In this document: piece by piece, positions 1 through 10,514 of the stretch
Layout: every line of letters starts with the position of its first letter
Position numbering within the stretch: the first letter of the stretch is position 1
Source: Theocolax elegans
Lineage: Eukaryota > Arthropoda > Insecta > Hymenoptera > Cerocephalidae
Assembly: GCA_026168455.1 (NCBI GenBank)
Contig: CM047431.1
Location: 20,324,502-20,388,501, forward strand
DNA length: 64,000 nt
Direction: 5' to 3'
The notes under the pieces: model-generated
The model's database searches: none
Told to the model about the DNA's origin: nothing
What the model saw: only the letters and a program-made list of their open reading frames with translations
Position numbers and translations under genes: made by a program

Positions 1-2704
1 ATCTAATCTATGATTAAAACATTTATGGACGTCATCAAACCAAGAGGCGTACTTTTCATGAGTATATTTCATTGCTATTTCTGTCAATTGTTGCAATAAT
101 TGTCTCTGGTGCCATACATTTTGGTAATGAACATTAAAAGCTTCTAGTTGGCAATGAACAACCTCCATGGAAAGATCCGTTGGTCTCGTCAAGTACGCAA
201 CTTGTGAAAGTTTCTGATCTGAATGTGGATATTCTCTGTGTTCAATATACACTTCGTTACTACTTCGAGGATCATCATTGTTTTTCATAAAATCAATCTC
301 ACACTCAGAACATCCACTTTTTTTAAGAGACTTACGAGCAACATATCCTGCCAAGTATGCAACAGCATTTCTTTCGTACAAGGATTTTGCTTCTAAATGT
401 CCTATATTATTTGAATCGATCGGTTCATAAGCATCCATCATTCTAGCAGCTTCTAGAAGTTCTTTAATTTCATTCAATTCTTGTGAATCATATTCAATTA
501 ACTGTGCTTGAGCTTATGTAATCAAGTTCAAAGGTTTTCCTGAATCTGTAGTTTTACTCGATTCGAGCAAGGAGTGGGCTTCTTCAATCAAAACATTCCC
601 TTTTTTACTTGTTTCAATGAAATCAGTAGATAAAATATGCCTAATACTTAATCTGTACATTCTGCAAGTGGGATTAGCATTGAAACCACCCCTTCCTCGT
701 AATTTTGAGTGAATGTGCTCTACAGAATCTTGATTACACAAAGCTGTTGCCAATTGAAAATCCGGAAATAAAAGTTGGATATCATTATATAATTCGATGA
801 AAACTGTAACAGTCAAAGGAATACCAGTAAAAGAAGGTGGTTTTAAAACTTTACCCTTAGATTTAACAGTCCATTGTTTCGACCAATGAACAAAATCAAC
901 TAGTAGCTTTTGAATTTCCGGATGCTTATTCGACAATGGCTTTTTCTGCTGGTTCTTATTGAATAAATAATAACAATTACATGCGTCAATAACGGTATCT
1001 AATTTTTCTACAAAACTGGCCGACATTTGCCACGTTTTTGTCTGTAAACCGTGGGGATCTTCGCCGGCGGTTTTTATCGAACTAGCCATTCGTCGACTAA
1101 ATAGCTGAAAAGCTAATTTAACTTTCATGGGTTCAAAATTATTAGGATGAAAATGAGCCTTAGTTAAGTGTCCTAATAGATTTGATGTGCCATGTGATCG
1201 ATCCAACTCCCACGTTTTTATTAAATCGTGAAAAGATATTATTATATCTTCATCAATGTAAATAAAATCGTGGGACCTTAATTGAGCGATCAGTCGTTTA
1301 ATAAGGTGAGGCCAATCGAAACATGCAAAAATTTTGATTTCATTAACGAAAACATACGGATTTAAAGATGTTATTTTAAATTACTAAACAATTTGCGATT
1401 AGCACTACCTTGGTCACATACAATTAAACGCAGATCTGCTCCAATACTACGCAGTGAAACTATAATTTCTTTTTAAATACTTGAAAGATCATCTGCAGAA
1501 GCGCCATTTTCATTGAAACCAAACCATATTATTTGACGCCATGGATTTGAAGCATTAATACTATCTAACATAAACAAAAGAGCGTGCTTTGCAACACCAT
1601 GGCTTCTACGGTTACTACCCATATCGCAAAGACCTTCAATCAAATCTTGACTTTTTGAATATTCTTCAAAACATTTAATAGATATTTCGTCGAATTTTAA
1701 CGCGCATACTCTTTCTATCGGAGGCAATAAATTTAAGTAAATTTGGACTTTATCTAGAATTATTTTATTTACACCTGGAAAAACGCTATACTCGGAAACC
1801 CACGCTCTTACAGTAGACTCTGAAGGTAAAGTGAAACCAGCATTACGCAAACGGGAATAAGCTGCTGCAGAGTAAAAATATATCTTCTTACACAAATCTT
1901 TTTCATCACTCGTGTAAGCCGATTTTCTTTTATGCAGTTGCAGCTTAATCATCGTTTGCGAAACAGGAGAAATATCTTTATCTTTTAACAAATCATCGAT
2001 ATCGTTAATTTTAATCATTACTTGATTTTTGAGGCGCTTGTGCAGACGAAAATTTCTAGCCGTTTTATTTTTTAACAGCCGTTGTAACTCCTGTACCTTT
2101 GATTGTAAAGACAAGCACTTAGATCTATAATAATTTGCTTTAAAAACAATACTCTTAAAACGTTTTTTTGGAGGTACCGGAGTTTTTTTCTGATATTCCG
2201 ATTCTTTTCTTGACATACTTGAAGGAATTTCAGAATTTAAATATGATGTTTCTACATCTTCTTCTCCGATATTACAAAAAATCTCTTTACCAGAAGGGTA
2301 CGTAGATTTTGGCAAACTATTTTGAATCTGATTATCAGTATTCAAGGCAATGTAATTAGATGTCTCTTCAGGTAAATTATTTACAATAAGAGAATTATTT
2401 GAGACATGTAATTCAGTAATTACTTCGGTACTTAAATTAGATGCCTCTTCAACTGTAACATTCGCAGAAACAGATTGATTTGAGACAGCTAATGTATCGC
2501 CTTGAAATTGAGGTTGTGATAGTGTCTCATTGGCAGACTGAACATCTTGTTGGACATTTTGTACAGTCTGCCAATGTATAGGGCAACTATTCCTACGCAA
2601 TCTTGTCTTTGTGCTGTCACTAAAATCGGCATCGGTAAAATGGGCAGCACAAAGCCCTGCAGTCCGCACACTGCTTGGTGCCAAATATCGAAGACGAGGA
2701 TTAC
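1..2704 (-). pseudogene. P-element/THAP9-like transposase, main exon (degraded, runs off window)
   Basis: DNA transposase of the P-element superfamily. Reading down the minus strand: 2704-2570 is the second half of a THAP zinc finger (C-x2-H in LCAAHF); about 2170-2000 is a basic, coiled-coil-like stretch; 1990-1480 is the first part of the RNase-H-like core with an Asp in ALKFDEIS. The family motifs VCDQGSANR (near 1410) and FDWPHLIK (near 1310) follow. 1206-514 holds the conserved RGGFNANPTCR block, and 500-1 the AYLAGYVARK block and a Cys pair. Breaks: TAA at 1473, a frameshift near 1385 and an in-frame TAA at 514, with recognisable protein on both sides of each. The C-terminal end lies beyond base 1. 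Exon 2 is taken to start at 2704 because an AG acceptor sits there and the phase fits exon 1 at 5486-5612. It is a dead transposon copy. A domesticated gene is unlikely given the stops. Confidence 0.85.
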
Positions 2705-3339
2705 CTAATTAAATTATTTAGTATAAGGACATCTCACACTGAGTAAATGGTTATTAAGAATTTTTTAAAAACAAAAATATGAATTTTTGAAAAAATCCTG
2801 ACCGTCAAGCGTTTAAACATGTTTTAAACAATAAAATATAAATTTTTCCAGATTTTTAAGACGATCATTTAATGCTGATGTTTGAGTTATACATTTCTGC
2901 CTTTTTTGACTAATAATTATGGAGCAACAATTCTGTATTGAATTTTTATTAAAAAAGTTATTTTTTTCTTCAAATATGAAACCGCAGGACTTCCCTCATG
3001 TTTTAAGCTATTCGTACGAATTATTTCCGATTTTTAATTTAATACTTTTATACAATTTTTGGGTTAAAACGTGTAGATTCCTGTAATTTAGCCTAATTAA
3101 CCCTTTCATTATATGCAAAATATATACTTAATAAGGTAGTATTTTCTAGTTAAATACTGCTTTATAAACAACGAAACTTGAAAACATAATTCACATTTTA
3201 TTTTCAATTAGAAGATTATGGTGTTTTCGATAAAATAAACAGAAAAGTTTTGTAAAATTTAAGATAGACCGATGAAAATGCATTGTAAACCTCTAAAAAG
3301 CCTATAAAAAGTGCAATACTCTATACACGATACATTTTC

Positions 3340-3640
3340 GTGACGCCAGTTCAGGTGCGCGTGCGTTTCGTGCACTTGTATGTGCATGAGAGGCACGGGC
3401 ATCTGAACTATAGGGAACGTTAGGGACGCGAAGATGTAAAGAGGATCGCGGTGGTTCCATCGGGAGGACAGGAAACTGTAATTATTAGACTAATTAGAGT
3501 GACCGATGATATCTTCCGATGGACACAAGCACCACTGTTTCAACTACATGTGCTTTGTTTACAGGCACACCGTTCACCTCCGTCGCTGATTAACCCTGGC
3601 AGCATAAATAGAGTGACGTTAAATAACATAAAAAAAATAT
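3340..3640 (+). mobile_element. SINE, 5'-truncated copy
   Basis: Matches the body and tail of the full-length SINE at 42445-42870 almost base for base, from the segment TGACGCCAGTTCAGGTGCG to a tail ending GACGTTAAATAAC plus an A-rich run. It lacks the tRNA-like head (A and B boxes). A 9-bp stretch AATTATTAG near 3480 is present here and absent from the other copy. Short open frames across it are not genes. Confidence 0.8.
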
Positions 3641-4053
3641 ATATATATATATCTATAATTATTAATTATTACATAAGTGCGCGTACGGGATCATTCGATT
3701 TGGCACGAGATTATTCGCTACATGAAAAGTACTATGACTTACAAACACACAAAACTAAGCTGAAATCGGTTAATTTGCCTAAAAGTTATGGTAAAAATAA
3801 GAAATTAAGGGGGTATTACACCTAAAATTGATAAAATGAATTTTCATTGAGATTGAAAAATAGCTTAAAAAAAGCCAAAAAAACTGTGTTTGTGCAACGT
3901 CAATTAACTGTATGTTTGCGGAAAAAATTCTTCGGAGGCTCAATTTGCGGGAAAAGACTTGTTTTTTGTATTTTAAAAATATACTTCAATTACAGAAAAA
4001 TCAAAAGACCGAGCGCGCACTTTTTTAAAAAAGTAATATATATATATATATAT

Positions 4054-5129
4054 TGTGACGGAAATCGTCACACAATCTATTCACGACGAATAGAGTATTT
4101 AAATTGTCGAATTGTAAGTCGTCGGAGCCTTTGGTATGTCAAGGCCAACCGACGACACTTGTTTATTTTTCTACAAGTGTACAATTACGCGCGCAATAGT
4201 ACGTAGGGATGAGAGCGCGAGAGTGTGTGTGTGTTTCCCACTCTCATCCCTTTTTCGGGAAATTAGGCGATCGCCTAAGCAGTGTGTAATGATCCGTCGA
4301 CCAAGACGGATCATTGTTTTGACGTGATCGCGTACGACTCGTGAGAGCCGAGAGTGCGCTCCACCCCCCTCCTGCATCGAGCTCTGTGAACGGTTGTTCC
4401 GGAGCAGAGCTAAGTGCGGAGACCCGGGTGGACACACGCGTGTCCCGTACCGTTTGGTGTGTGTTTGTGTGAGTGTGTGAATCAAGGACGGGGTCGTGCG
4501 CGAGTGATACCGCGGATCGCGTCTCGCTCGCCGCGGCAAGGGCCGCCTTCACCACCTCAACCACCGGTCGTCCCCTTGTCAAGGAGGTCGACCAGTCGCC
4601 GAGGATCGGCTGGGCCATCCCCGAGGAGCGTCACCGGTAAGTGACAATTTATTACCGTGACCCTCCCCCTCCCTTGTGTGTGTACCACGGGAGTGTGTTC
4701 GAGTACAACGGTACTCGAACAGCGGTTCCCGGGAGTGAAACCTGTCGCAGGCGAGGATCTCGATCCGGCAGGTTTCCCGGGACTTCCGCCCGCGCGAAAT
4801 AACTTTGTCGCGGCACACGGCCCGAGTGGCCATCTTGTTAATTATTTTATTAAAATAAACATTTCTTTTATTTTATTTTTAATTATTGTGTTTCGTTATT
4901 TTTCCCCGCTCCCGCCGACATTCGTTAATTTTTATATCGGGTCGAGGCAAGGAGGATTGCCCGAATCCTCCATATCGATCGTCCCAGCGAACTCGCGTTC
5001 CTGGCGACAGCCGCAGTTCGGTAAACAAAATAAATAATTGTGTGCGCGGTATTGGGCAACGCGGCCCAACGGTTAATATTAATTATTAAAACTAATTAAT
5101 TATACCGGGTTCGCGAATACCACGTCACA
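4054..5129 (+). mobile_element. Solo LTR, family 1, copy 1 (about 1,076 bp)
   Basis: Starts TGTGACG and ends GTCACA, lies between TA-rich flanks and has no internal retroviral genes on either side, so it is a solo LTR. The first 19 bases form a small hairpin (TGTGACG/CGTCACA). Within it: an inverted repeat GTCGTCGG/CCGACGAC at 4109-4156, the palindrome TTAGGCGATCGCCTAA near 4264, a GGTAAGT splice-donor-like site at 4636-4642, two strong hairpins at 4696-4721 and 4737-4776, and AATAAA near 4855 followed by T/G-rich sequence consistent with a polyadenylation signal. A second copy lies at 7309-8247. Family not identified; a gypsy/Ty3-type LTR is the best guess. Confidence 0.75.
4696..4776 (+). 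other. Two RNA hairpins in LTR copy 1 (compensatory partners at 7851-7930)
   Basis: Hairpin 1: 11-bp perfect stem 4696-4706/4711-4721 with loop AACG. Hairpin 2: 11-bp stem 4737-4747/4766-4776 (one T-G pair) closing an 18-base loop at 4748-4765, CAGGCGAGGATCTCGATC. Copy 2 has the same loop and same stem lengths with paired substitutions. This points to an RNA structure in the LTR transcript. Its role is unknown. Confidence 0.7.

Positions 5130-5177
<48 letters not shown>
5130..5177. repeat. (TA)n/(TG)n microsatellite
   Basis: Simple dinucleotide run directly after the solo LTR; the LTR sits in a TA-rich target. Confidence 0.95.
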
Positions 5178-5179
<2 letters not shown>

Positions 5180-5485
5180 GTGTGTCAAAACAATACTTTA
5201 GTATCAAAACTTTTCTAATATTAACAATTTTTCAACCATAAATATCGACATTTTTTTGAACTGCGAATTAAAAAAATTTAACTTTTTTTGCAATAACCCA
5301 ATCAAAAAGGAAAATATACGAAAAAACCTTCAACCAAAAAATAAATAAATTTATACTTTGCAAATTTCTATTTCACAAACATGGTTATTTTTACGATAAC
5401 ATTAAACAATTAAAAAAACGGTGTACTAATTGCAGAGAAAATGACTAAAGCAACATTAAATAGTATGTACAAAAAAACCTGGCAC

Positions 5486-5612
5486 CTGAATTTTCAATTC
5501 AAGTTTTCTGTCGGCTACCGTCTCCTGGAAATCTAAAAAGATGCTGCCCTTTGTGTTTACCATTGTTGCACAGGAAATATTGACACCTATCGTAGACCTT
5601 GTTATTTTTCAT
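5486..5612 (-). pseudogene. P-element transposase exon 1 (N-terminal half of THAP domain)
   Basis: Reads from ATG at 5612-5610. Shows C-x4-C (CQYFLC) followed by LFRFPGD and a basic R, the usual first half of a THAP zinc finger, where a Trp follows shortly after. Here that Trp position is TGA, so the exon carries a nonsense change. The exon ends at 5486 with a GT donor, leaving one base of a Gly codon. The acceptor at 2705-2706 supplies GT, which completes the Gly codon and continues into the C-x2-H half at 2704. Phase, order and THAP spacing all agree. The pairing of the exons is inferred; no transcript is available. Confidence 0.65.
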
Positions 5613-6501
5613 TATTACCCTCTATCTGTAACAAACTCAAATTAAAAACGCAGCAAAATAATCAATTTCCGTGATTCACAATAAAACAGTAAAGTAACTG
5701 TCTATGTCTAATAAACTAGAATTAAACCCAAACAACTTAAATAAACAAATCTCACTCACAACTAAAAAAGTGTATAATAACCTTTAAAAAACTATACTTC
5801 CCTGGTTACAGATTCCTCAATTCAAACTTATTTCTCCTCTTCAAGCGATGTTGTTGAACGTTAAATTGACACTATTACTTTAACTTTTCTTAAATTAATA
5901 TTATGCTACTTTATGCATTTAATTAAACCGTAAACATTTTTTATATCTCTGATAAAATAAAAACTTACAGGCGCGAATAGACTGCTAACATATGATGTAA
6001 ATAAATCATATGTTAAACAAAACACTGCGTAACTTTAAAGGCACGTAACAATGAATTAATTCAAAATTTGTTTGACGTTCGTTTTTGTATTAATTTTAAT
6101 ATCAATATGTAATTAGTGTTTACATCAATATTGACGTCACTGAATAAATTTAACGGTGCATAAAATGTAAAAGAATATTTAATGATTATTTATAATTAAT
6201 TTGTTTAATCGTTTACAAAGAAAAGTTGTATACATTTAAGTGTTATCCATTTTTATTTCAATTAATTATTTTGAATGTACAAAAGTTTAAAAAGTTTATA
6301 AGAAACAAAAAATGTACTTTTTTCATTATACTAAATGTATTAAATATTTTAATAAATACCTTCATTTTTCAAAGGTATTTAAATATTTCATTAAGTTTTT
6401 GTCTTGTTTTTAAAATATGAAAAAAAATTACAATTTTATAGCTAATATTGTATTTATAATTATAATAATAATAAATAATAATGATAAAATTAAAAAAAAT
6501 G
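5613..6501. other. AT-rich spacer, no gene seen
   Basis: No coding frame with recognisable protein, no clear repeat partner in the window. It may be the 5' flank of the P element. Confidence 0.6.
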
Positions 6502-6576
6502 TAATCCATGGGATTCGAACCCACGACCGCTTGGAATCATGCATTTAATTTAATCCACTTGACCAACAAACTCCTG
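6502..6576 (-). pseudogene. Degenerate tRNA-like sequence (SINE head or tRNA pseudogene)
   Basis: On the minus strand it has an A-box-like TTGGTCAAGTGGATTAAAT and a perfect B box GGTTCGAATCC with a flanking T-stem, resembling a Ser/Leu-type tRNA. The acceptor ends do not pair well and an A/T-rich tail follows at 6430-6500. It is more likely a SINE remnant than a working tRNA gene. Confidence 0.5.
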
Positions 6577-6762
6577 CAAAGTTCTGTATTTGAATTGATT
6601 TATCATCTACCCCCTGTTTGGGTTTATTAATTTATATACATATTAACAATTTTGATATTTATTAATTTTATAAAATTTTATGCAATGGCTGAAAAAAAAG
6701 GTTGACGCTAAATTCAATCATCAAATAATTCCAAGGATATAATGCGCGCATCAACAATATGT

Positions 6763-6765
6763 TTG

Positions 6766-6794
<29 letters not shown>
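6763..6794. repeat. (CT)n microsatellite
   Basis: About 15 CT units in a row. The surrounding 6577-6979 holds no recognisable gene. Confidence 0.95.
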
Positions 6795-6798
<4 letters not shown>

Positions 6799-6979
6799 CG
6801 TTGTTCGCACCACCCTACTCCAGCTACTTTCCCTCCCCCATTACTCTCAAATCGTGCGAAAGCTTCATATGCGAACCGAGAGTGTCGCCACTTTGTTAGG
6901 CAAAACGAGCAGCGCACTCCTGCCATGCTCATCGGCAATCTCATTCTACTAATCTCTGCCTTAACATAATCAAATTAGG

Positions 6980-7310
6980 ATGTCGTATGGTGACCTAAAT
7001 TACATAGGAAATAATAAAGCTATTTTGTATTTTGACAAAGGTATTAGAGGTAAACAAATTTTTACTAATTCTATGTATCCACTAAAGCGGCAACCAGTTT
7101 ATAAAGACATTGTTGTAGTTGATGATATTGTTTTTACATCTACATGTAAATGTGACTCACCTAAACAGCACAAAGAAATGTTTCCTCACTTTAGAGTTAC
7201 TTGTGCCGTAGGGTTAACATGTCCTGCTAGATTAAACAGTATAGAAAAAATTGCTTTTGCTAGAAATATGAATGCGTTCACTGAAAGTTTTACAACAGCT
7301 AGATCAATGT
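6980..7310 (+). CDS. Unrecognised ORF, 110 codons, cut off by LTR copy 2
   Basis: Open from ATG at 6980 up to the edge of the LTR copy at 7309, where host-side homology ends; the frame only continues into LTR sequence by chance. The predicted piece is balanced in composition, unlike nearby AT-rich noise. It contains DIVVVDDIVF, then a Cys cluster (TCKC, later VTCAVGLTCPAR). I do not recognise a family. It could be a fragment of a transposon or integrated-virus gene, or a host exon. No start context or partner exon supports a choice. Codon use looks protein-coding, but that is a judgement by eye. Confidence 0.35.
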
Positions 7311-8247
7311 CGTCGGAGCCTTTGGTATGTGAAGGCCAACCGACGGCATTTGTTTACGGAGATCAAGTGTACAATTACGCGCGCAATAGTACGTAGGGAT
7401 GAGAGCGCGAGAGTGTGTGTGTGTTTCCCACTCTCATCCCTTTTTCGGAAAATTAGGCAATTGCCTAGTCAGTACGTCCCGATCCGGCGCTCGAGGTGGA
7501 CGAACTAAATCCGGTGTAATCGAGAGTAGTTACGGCGAAGAAAAGGCGCGTGAAGCGCAGAAGCCGTCGATTTCCGGATTGTTCTCGTGTGTGAGCCGCG
7601 AGTTACCTGGTGTACAAAAAAGGACGGGAAGTGAGTGTGTGAGTGTTAACGCGGTGCGCGAGACACTCGCCGCAGCACAGGGCCGCCTTATGGACACCGC
7701 AGCCGACGTCGGCCTCCGTTGCCCAGGAGGCCAAAGGGACACGGATCGGCTGGGCCATCCACGGGGCGCATCACGGTAAGTTTTGTTTATATTACCGTGC
7801 ATACCCCCCCCCCCCCCCCCCGAGTGTATGAGTGTGTGAACTCGGGAGTGTATTCGGGTACGCTGGTACCCGAATAGCGGAGATCGGGACAGAGTCAACC
7901 GCAGGCGAGGATCTCGATCCGGTTGACTCTCGAGACTTCCGCCCGTGCGAAAGATTATTGTCGCGGCACATGCCTGGATGGCCAAATGTTAAATTAAAGA
8001 AAATAAATGTTTCTTTTATTTTTATTTTAATTGTTTGTGTAATTATTGTGTTCTCCCCGCTCCCGCCGACATCCTCTATTAATTTAAAACAATCGTGTCG
8101 AGGCAGGGAGGACTGTTCCTGGCGACAGCCCGCAGTGCGCGATAAACTAATTACTTGTGTGCGCGGTATTGGGCAACGCGGTCCAACGGTTTATTAATTA
8201 TAAAAATTAATTAATTTCACCCGGGCACGCGAATACCATGTACACAG
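7309..8247 (+). mobile_element. Solo LTR, family 1, copy 2 (5'-truncated)
   Basis: Aligns to copy 1 from GTCGTCGGAGCC through the CGAATACCA terminus (ends ...GTACACA here), but lacks the first ~55 bases of copy 1. It keeps the GTCGG/CCGAC inverted repeat, the GGTAAGT donor (7774-7780, here inside an 8-bp hairpin CACGGTAA/TTACCGTG), the two hairpins at 7851-7930 and AATAAA near 8000. A C run lies at 7806-7822. Its right end abuts LINE RNase H coding sequence, so it seems to have landed in the LINE. Confidence 0.75.
7851..7930 (+). other. Two RNA hairpins in LTR copy 2
   Basis: Hairpin 1: stem 7851-7861/7866-7876, loop GCTG. Hairpin 2: stem 7891-7901/7920-7930, all 11 pairs Watson-Crick, loop 7902-7919 identical to copy 1. 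Relative to copy 1, two pairs of hairpin 1 and six pairs of hairpin 2 changed on both sides. Confidence 0.7.
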
Positions 8248-8440
8248 TGTACCAGAGTTTTTTGCCCTCCGGCACCCTAACTCGTCCTTCACTCCAGTCG
8301 TCTTTGCTAGGCAGACTGACTCTATATCTTTTATTGAATCGAAACTCGATGTTGCATGGTCAGTTCCCTCATATAAGCTTTCTCTTAGATTTCGCAGTAG
8401 AGTACTTAAGAGTCCTCTATCCGCCCGTCGATTTAAGAGA
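8248..8440 (-). pseudogene. LINE RNase H domain, N-terminal scrap
   Basis: Minus-strand reading ends with VRVPEGKKLWYT, which looks like the opening of a LINE RNase H domain before its first catalytic Asp. Cut by the LTR at 8247. Confidence 0.45.
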
Positions 8441-8450
8441 TTTCTAACTC

Positions 8451-8892
8451 TTAAGTATCATTTAATGGCTTCTGCCTTAAGAGTGAGCTGAAAGGGCTGT
8501 CCTCCGAGGCAATTTCGGTCCCCAGCACACTGCATGATCCGGTTTGGTTCACCGCATACTGGTTTCCCGTTCTGTAGTCGTTCGACTCGTGAACCTCCAT
8601 TGCCCCTTCCCCTTCCTTCGAGAAGTCCGGGTAGAAAGATTTGATCAGGCGGTGCAACGTTTCTTCATCTGCCAGTGTGTATTTACCATTTGGCAGTTTA
8701 AATGCCCCCAGTATGGCTTCGGGGTTTTTTGACAAAATCTTGTCCAACTGAGCTGCCTGTGAGCCTTTTTCTATATCGTTGCAAAAGTTGGCCCATGATT
8801 CTGTCTGTGTTTTCCGAATTGCTGCTCAATAGCTATCTCTTTTACTTGCATAATGATTCCATTCGTTTGCTGTACCTTTTTTCTGGGCCAGC
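8451..8892 (-). pseudogene. LINE linker before reverse transcriptase
   Basis: 98-codon frame at 8747-8451 (KNPEAILGAFKLPNGKYTLA, then a FYPDF block) matches the stretch that precedes the RT fingers in R1/jockey-type LINEs. 8748-8892 is the same element in broken frames. Confidence 0.55.
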
Positions 8893-9705
8893 TTAGGTTT
8901 TCCTTACTTGTTTCTTGAGATACTCCAAGTTCTTGTTCCACCAGTAGGTCTTCTCTCGCTTGCCCACCAATGTGAGTCTGCAGTTGTTCTCAAAAGCTGA
9001 GATAATTTCTTTCTTTAGTTTATCTGCAGCTTCTTCAAGCTCCTTCCAGTTCCTTATATGTTCTGGTAAGTTTGCTATAGAGCTGCTTGTTTCTTCTTTA
9101 TAGGTTATCCAATTTGTCTTCCTATGTTTCCTGGTCCATGTTCTAGGATTTATTCTAGGTCCCACCAGTTCGAAGACAATTTTGGCATGATTAGATAGCC
9201 TCGGTTCATCAGATACCCTCAACCTCTGGATCCTATTTGTAATTTCTCCAGTACATAACGTAATATCCAACACTTCTGCTCTAAATTTGTTGCAGAATGT
9301 TGGCGTTGTACCAGTGTTTAGAATATCTAGTTTAGTAGTAGCTAAATATTCCACCAGTTCCTCCCCTCTCTTATTGATGTCTGTGCTCCCCCACAGTATG
9401 TGATGTGAGTTAGCGTCACACCCTATAAAGAGTGGTAGGTTCCTACTCTCACAGAAGGTAGTTAACCTTTTAACTTCCGTGGGTGGATTTACTTTTCCAT
9501 CATATGGAAAGTACGCTGAGGCAATGACTATGTTGCCAATATCCTCCGTTTCTGTTCTTACCGCTGTCAGGTCCCTTGTACAGAAATCCATCAGCGGAAT
9601 TACATTTACTCCCTTGGTGATAATACACGTTCTGGGCGTCTCAGCTTGCATGTCCCTGTAACAAACAAGCCCTTTTCCCTCTAAGCCCTTAATTGTTCCT
9701 CTCAC
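8893..9705 (-). pseudogene. LINE endonuclease domain (APE type)
   Basis: 270 codons open. Typical EEP-fold motifs in order: VIASAYFPYD near residue 80, the CDANSHHILWGS block near 115, LDITLC near 160 and the SNHAKIVFEL block near 185, where the family usually has SDH. A linker rich in Lys/Trp follows. It cuts target DNA to prime reverse transcription in R1/jockey-type LINEs. The ORF is closed by a stop after VRKT, just before the RT linker, so this copy cannot make the full ORF2 product. Confidence 0.8.
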
Positions 9706-9708
9706 CGT

Positions 9709-10514
9709 CTATGGTTCTTGGATCAGCGACAGGCCTGTGTGCATCTCTGCCAAACCTTTACGCAATAGTGCCTCTTTATCCGACTCAACTATCGCTGGAG
9801 CGTGCACTTTAAAAGTCCCCTTATCGCCTTTTACAACCCGCCATGTTGCGGTGTTTAGCATCGGATTGTACCGCATCAGCCTCTGAAGAACCAGCTCCGC
9901 GGATTTCGGTGCTCCCGGTATCCACGCACTGGCCTTCACCAGCCTCTGCAGCACCTCCGTTCTGCCGACCGACAGAGCAGGACCCCGCCAAGATTTTAAT
10001 CCGGGCACGATCCCACCCAAGCACTCCGCGGACCGTTAGTCCTCCGCTATTATCACAAAGATTCCCCCCCTACAGAAGGACTGTCTCCTCCTCCAGGGCG
10101 TTCCTGAAGTCTTCAAACTGTCCTGTGGTAAGAGTACCTCAGGATATTCTGCCGCTGTCACGACCCTCGACAGAGGGTTCGTTCTTTGTGCTACAGTGAG
10201 TCCCACACTATACTTTGACTTTTCAGTGCTTTGAGTGTTACTCACTTGTTCCGGCTTACTTTTTTGCCGTTTTTGTGTCCGCTCTTCCCCATAAGGGGCG
10301 TTGAGGGTGATCTCCCCGCGTTTTAGGCTCGCACTACTTGCTTTCTGAGCTTCCGCCTGCGGTTTTTCTCCGCATAACGTCCGCTCGTCCCGCTTTCTCC
10401 CTCATTGGTATCTATTGGCATTCTAGTTCCCTGTTTGGGATTGGATACTGTCAATGGCCCATCAGGATTATTTCCATTAAGTGTTTGGTAAGCAGACATC
10501 TTACTGGGCGCCAC
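9709..10514 (-). pseudogene. LINE ORF1 (gag-like), broken
   Basis: Three frames in succession: 10514-10323 (start, rich in Asn/Pro, then a basic KNRRRKLRKQ), 10245-10036 (ending FVIIAED) and 10020-9709 (containing NPMLNTATWRVV and a charged tail). The last two resemble an insect retrotransposon ORF1 region of the DUF4780 type; that assignment is from memory and tentative. Stops and shifts between the frames show it is dead. Confidence 0.55.

Larger units (their letters stand above)
2705..5485 (-). other. Inferred P-element intron, expanded by insertions
   Basis: GT (5485 side) to AG (2705-2706) on the minus strand, about 2.8 kb. It contains the SINE remnant at 3340-3640 and the solo LTR at 4054-5129. 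The remaining sequence (2707-3339, 3641-4053, 5178-5485) is AT-rich with no coding or repeat structure that I can support. Confidence 0.5.
8248..10514 (-). mobile_element. LINE (R1/jockey-like), internally deleted, minus strand
   Basis: Order on the minus strand: ORF1-like protein (10514-9709), apurinic-type endonuclease (9705-8893), the linker before reverse transcriptase (8892-8451), then directly an RNase H start (about 8440-8248). Most of the reverse transcriptase is missing between the last two, so about 2 kb has been deleted. The RNase H piece ends at LWYT, where the LTR copy begins; the family normally continues with the first catalytic Asp. Confidence 0.7.

Noticed and set aside
3451..4644. 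Several open frames of 60-125 codons on both strands
   Set aside because: They lie in the SINE and LTR copies; no family motifs, and the less AT-rich LTR leaves frames open by chance.
4054..8247. LTRs at 4054-5129 and 7309-8247 as the two ends of one element
   Set aside because: Same orientation, but they are far diverged, the sequence between has no gag or pol, and no shared target duplication is seen; best read as two solo LTRs.
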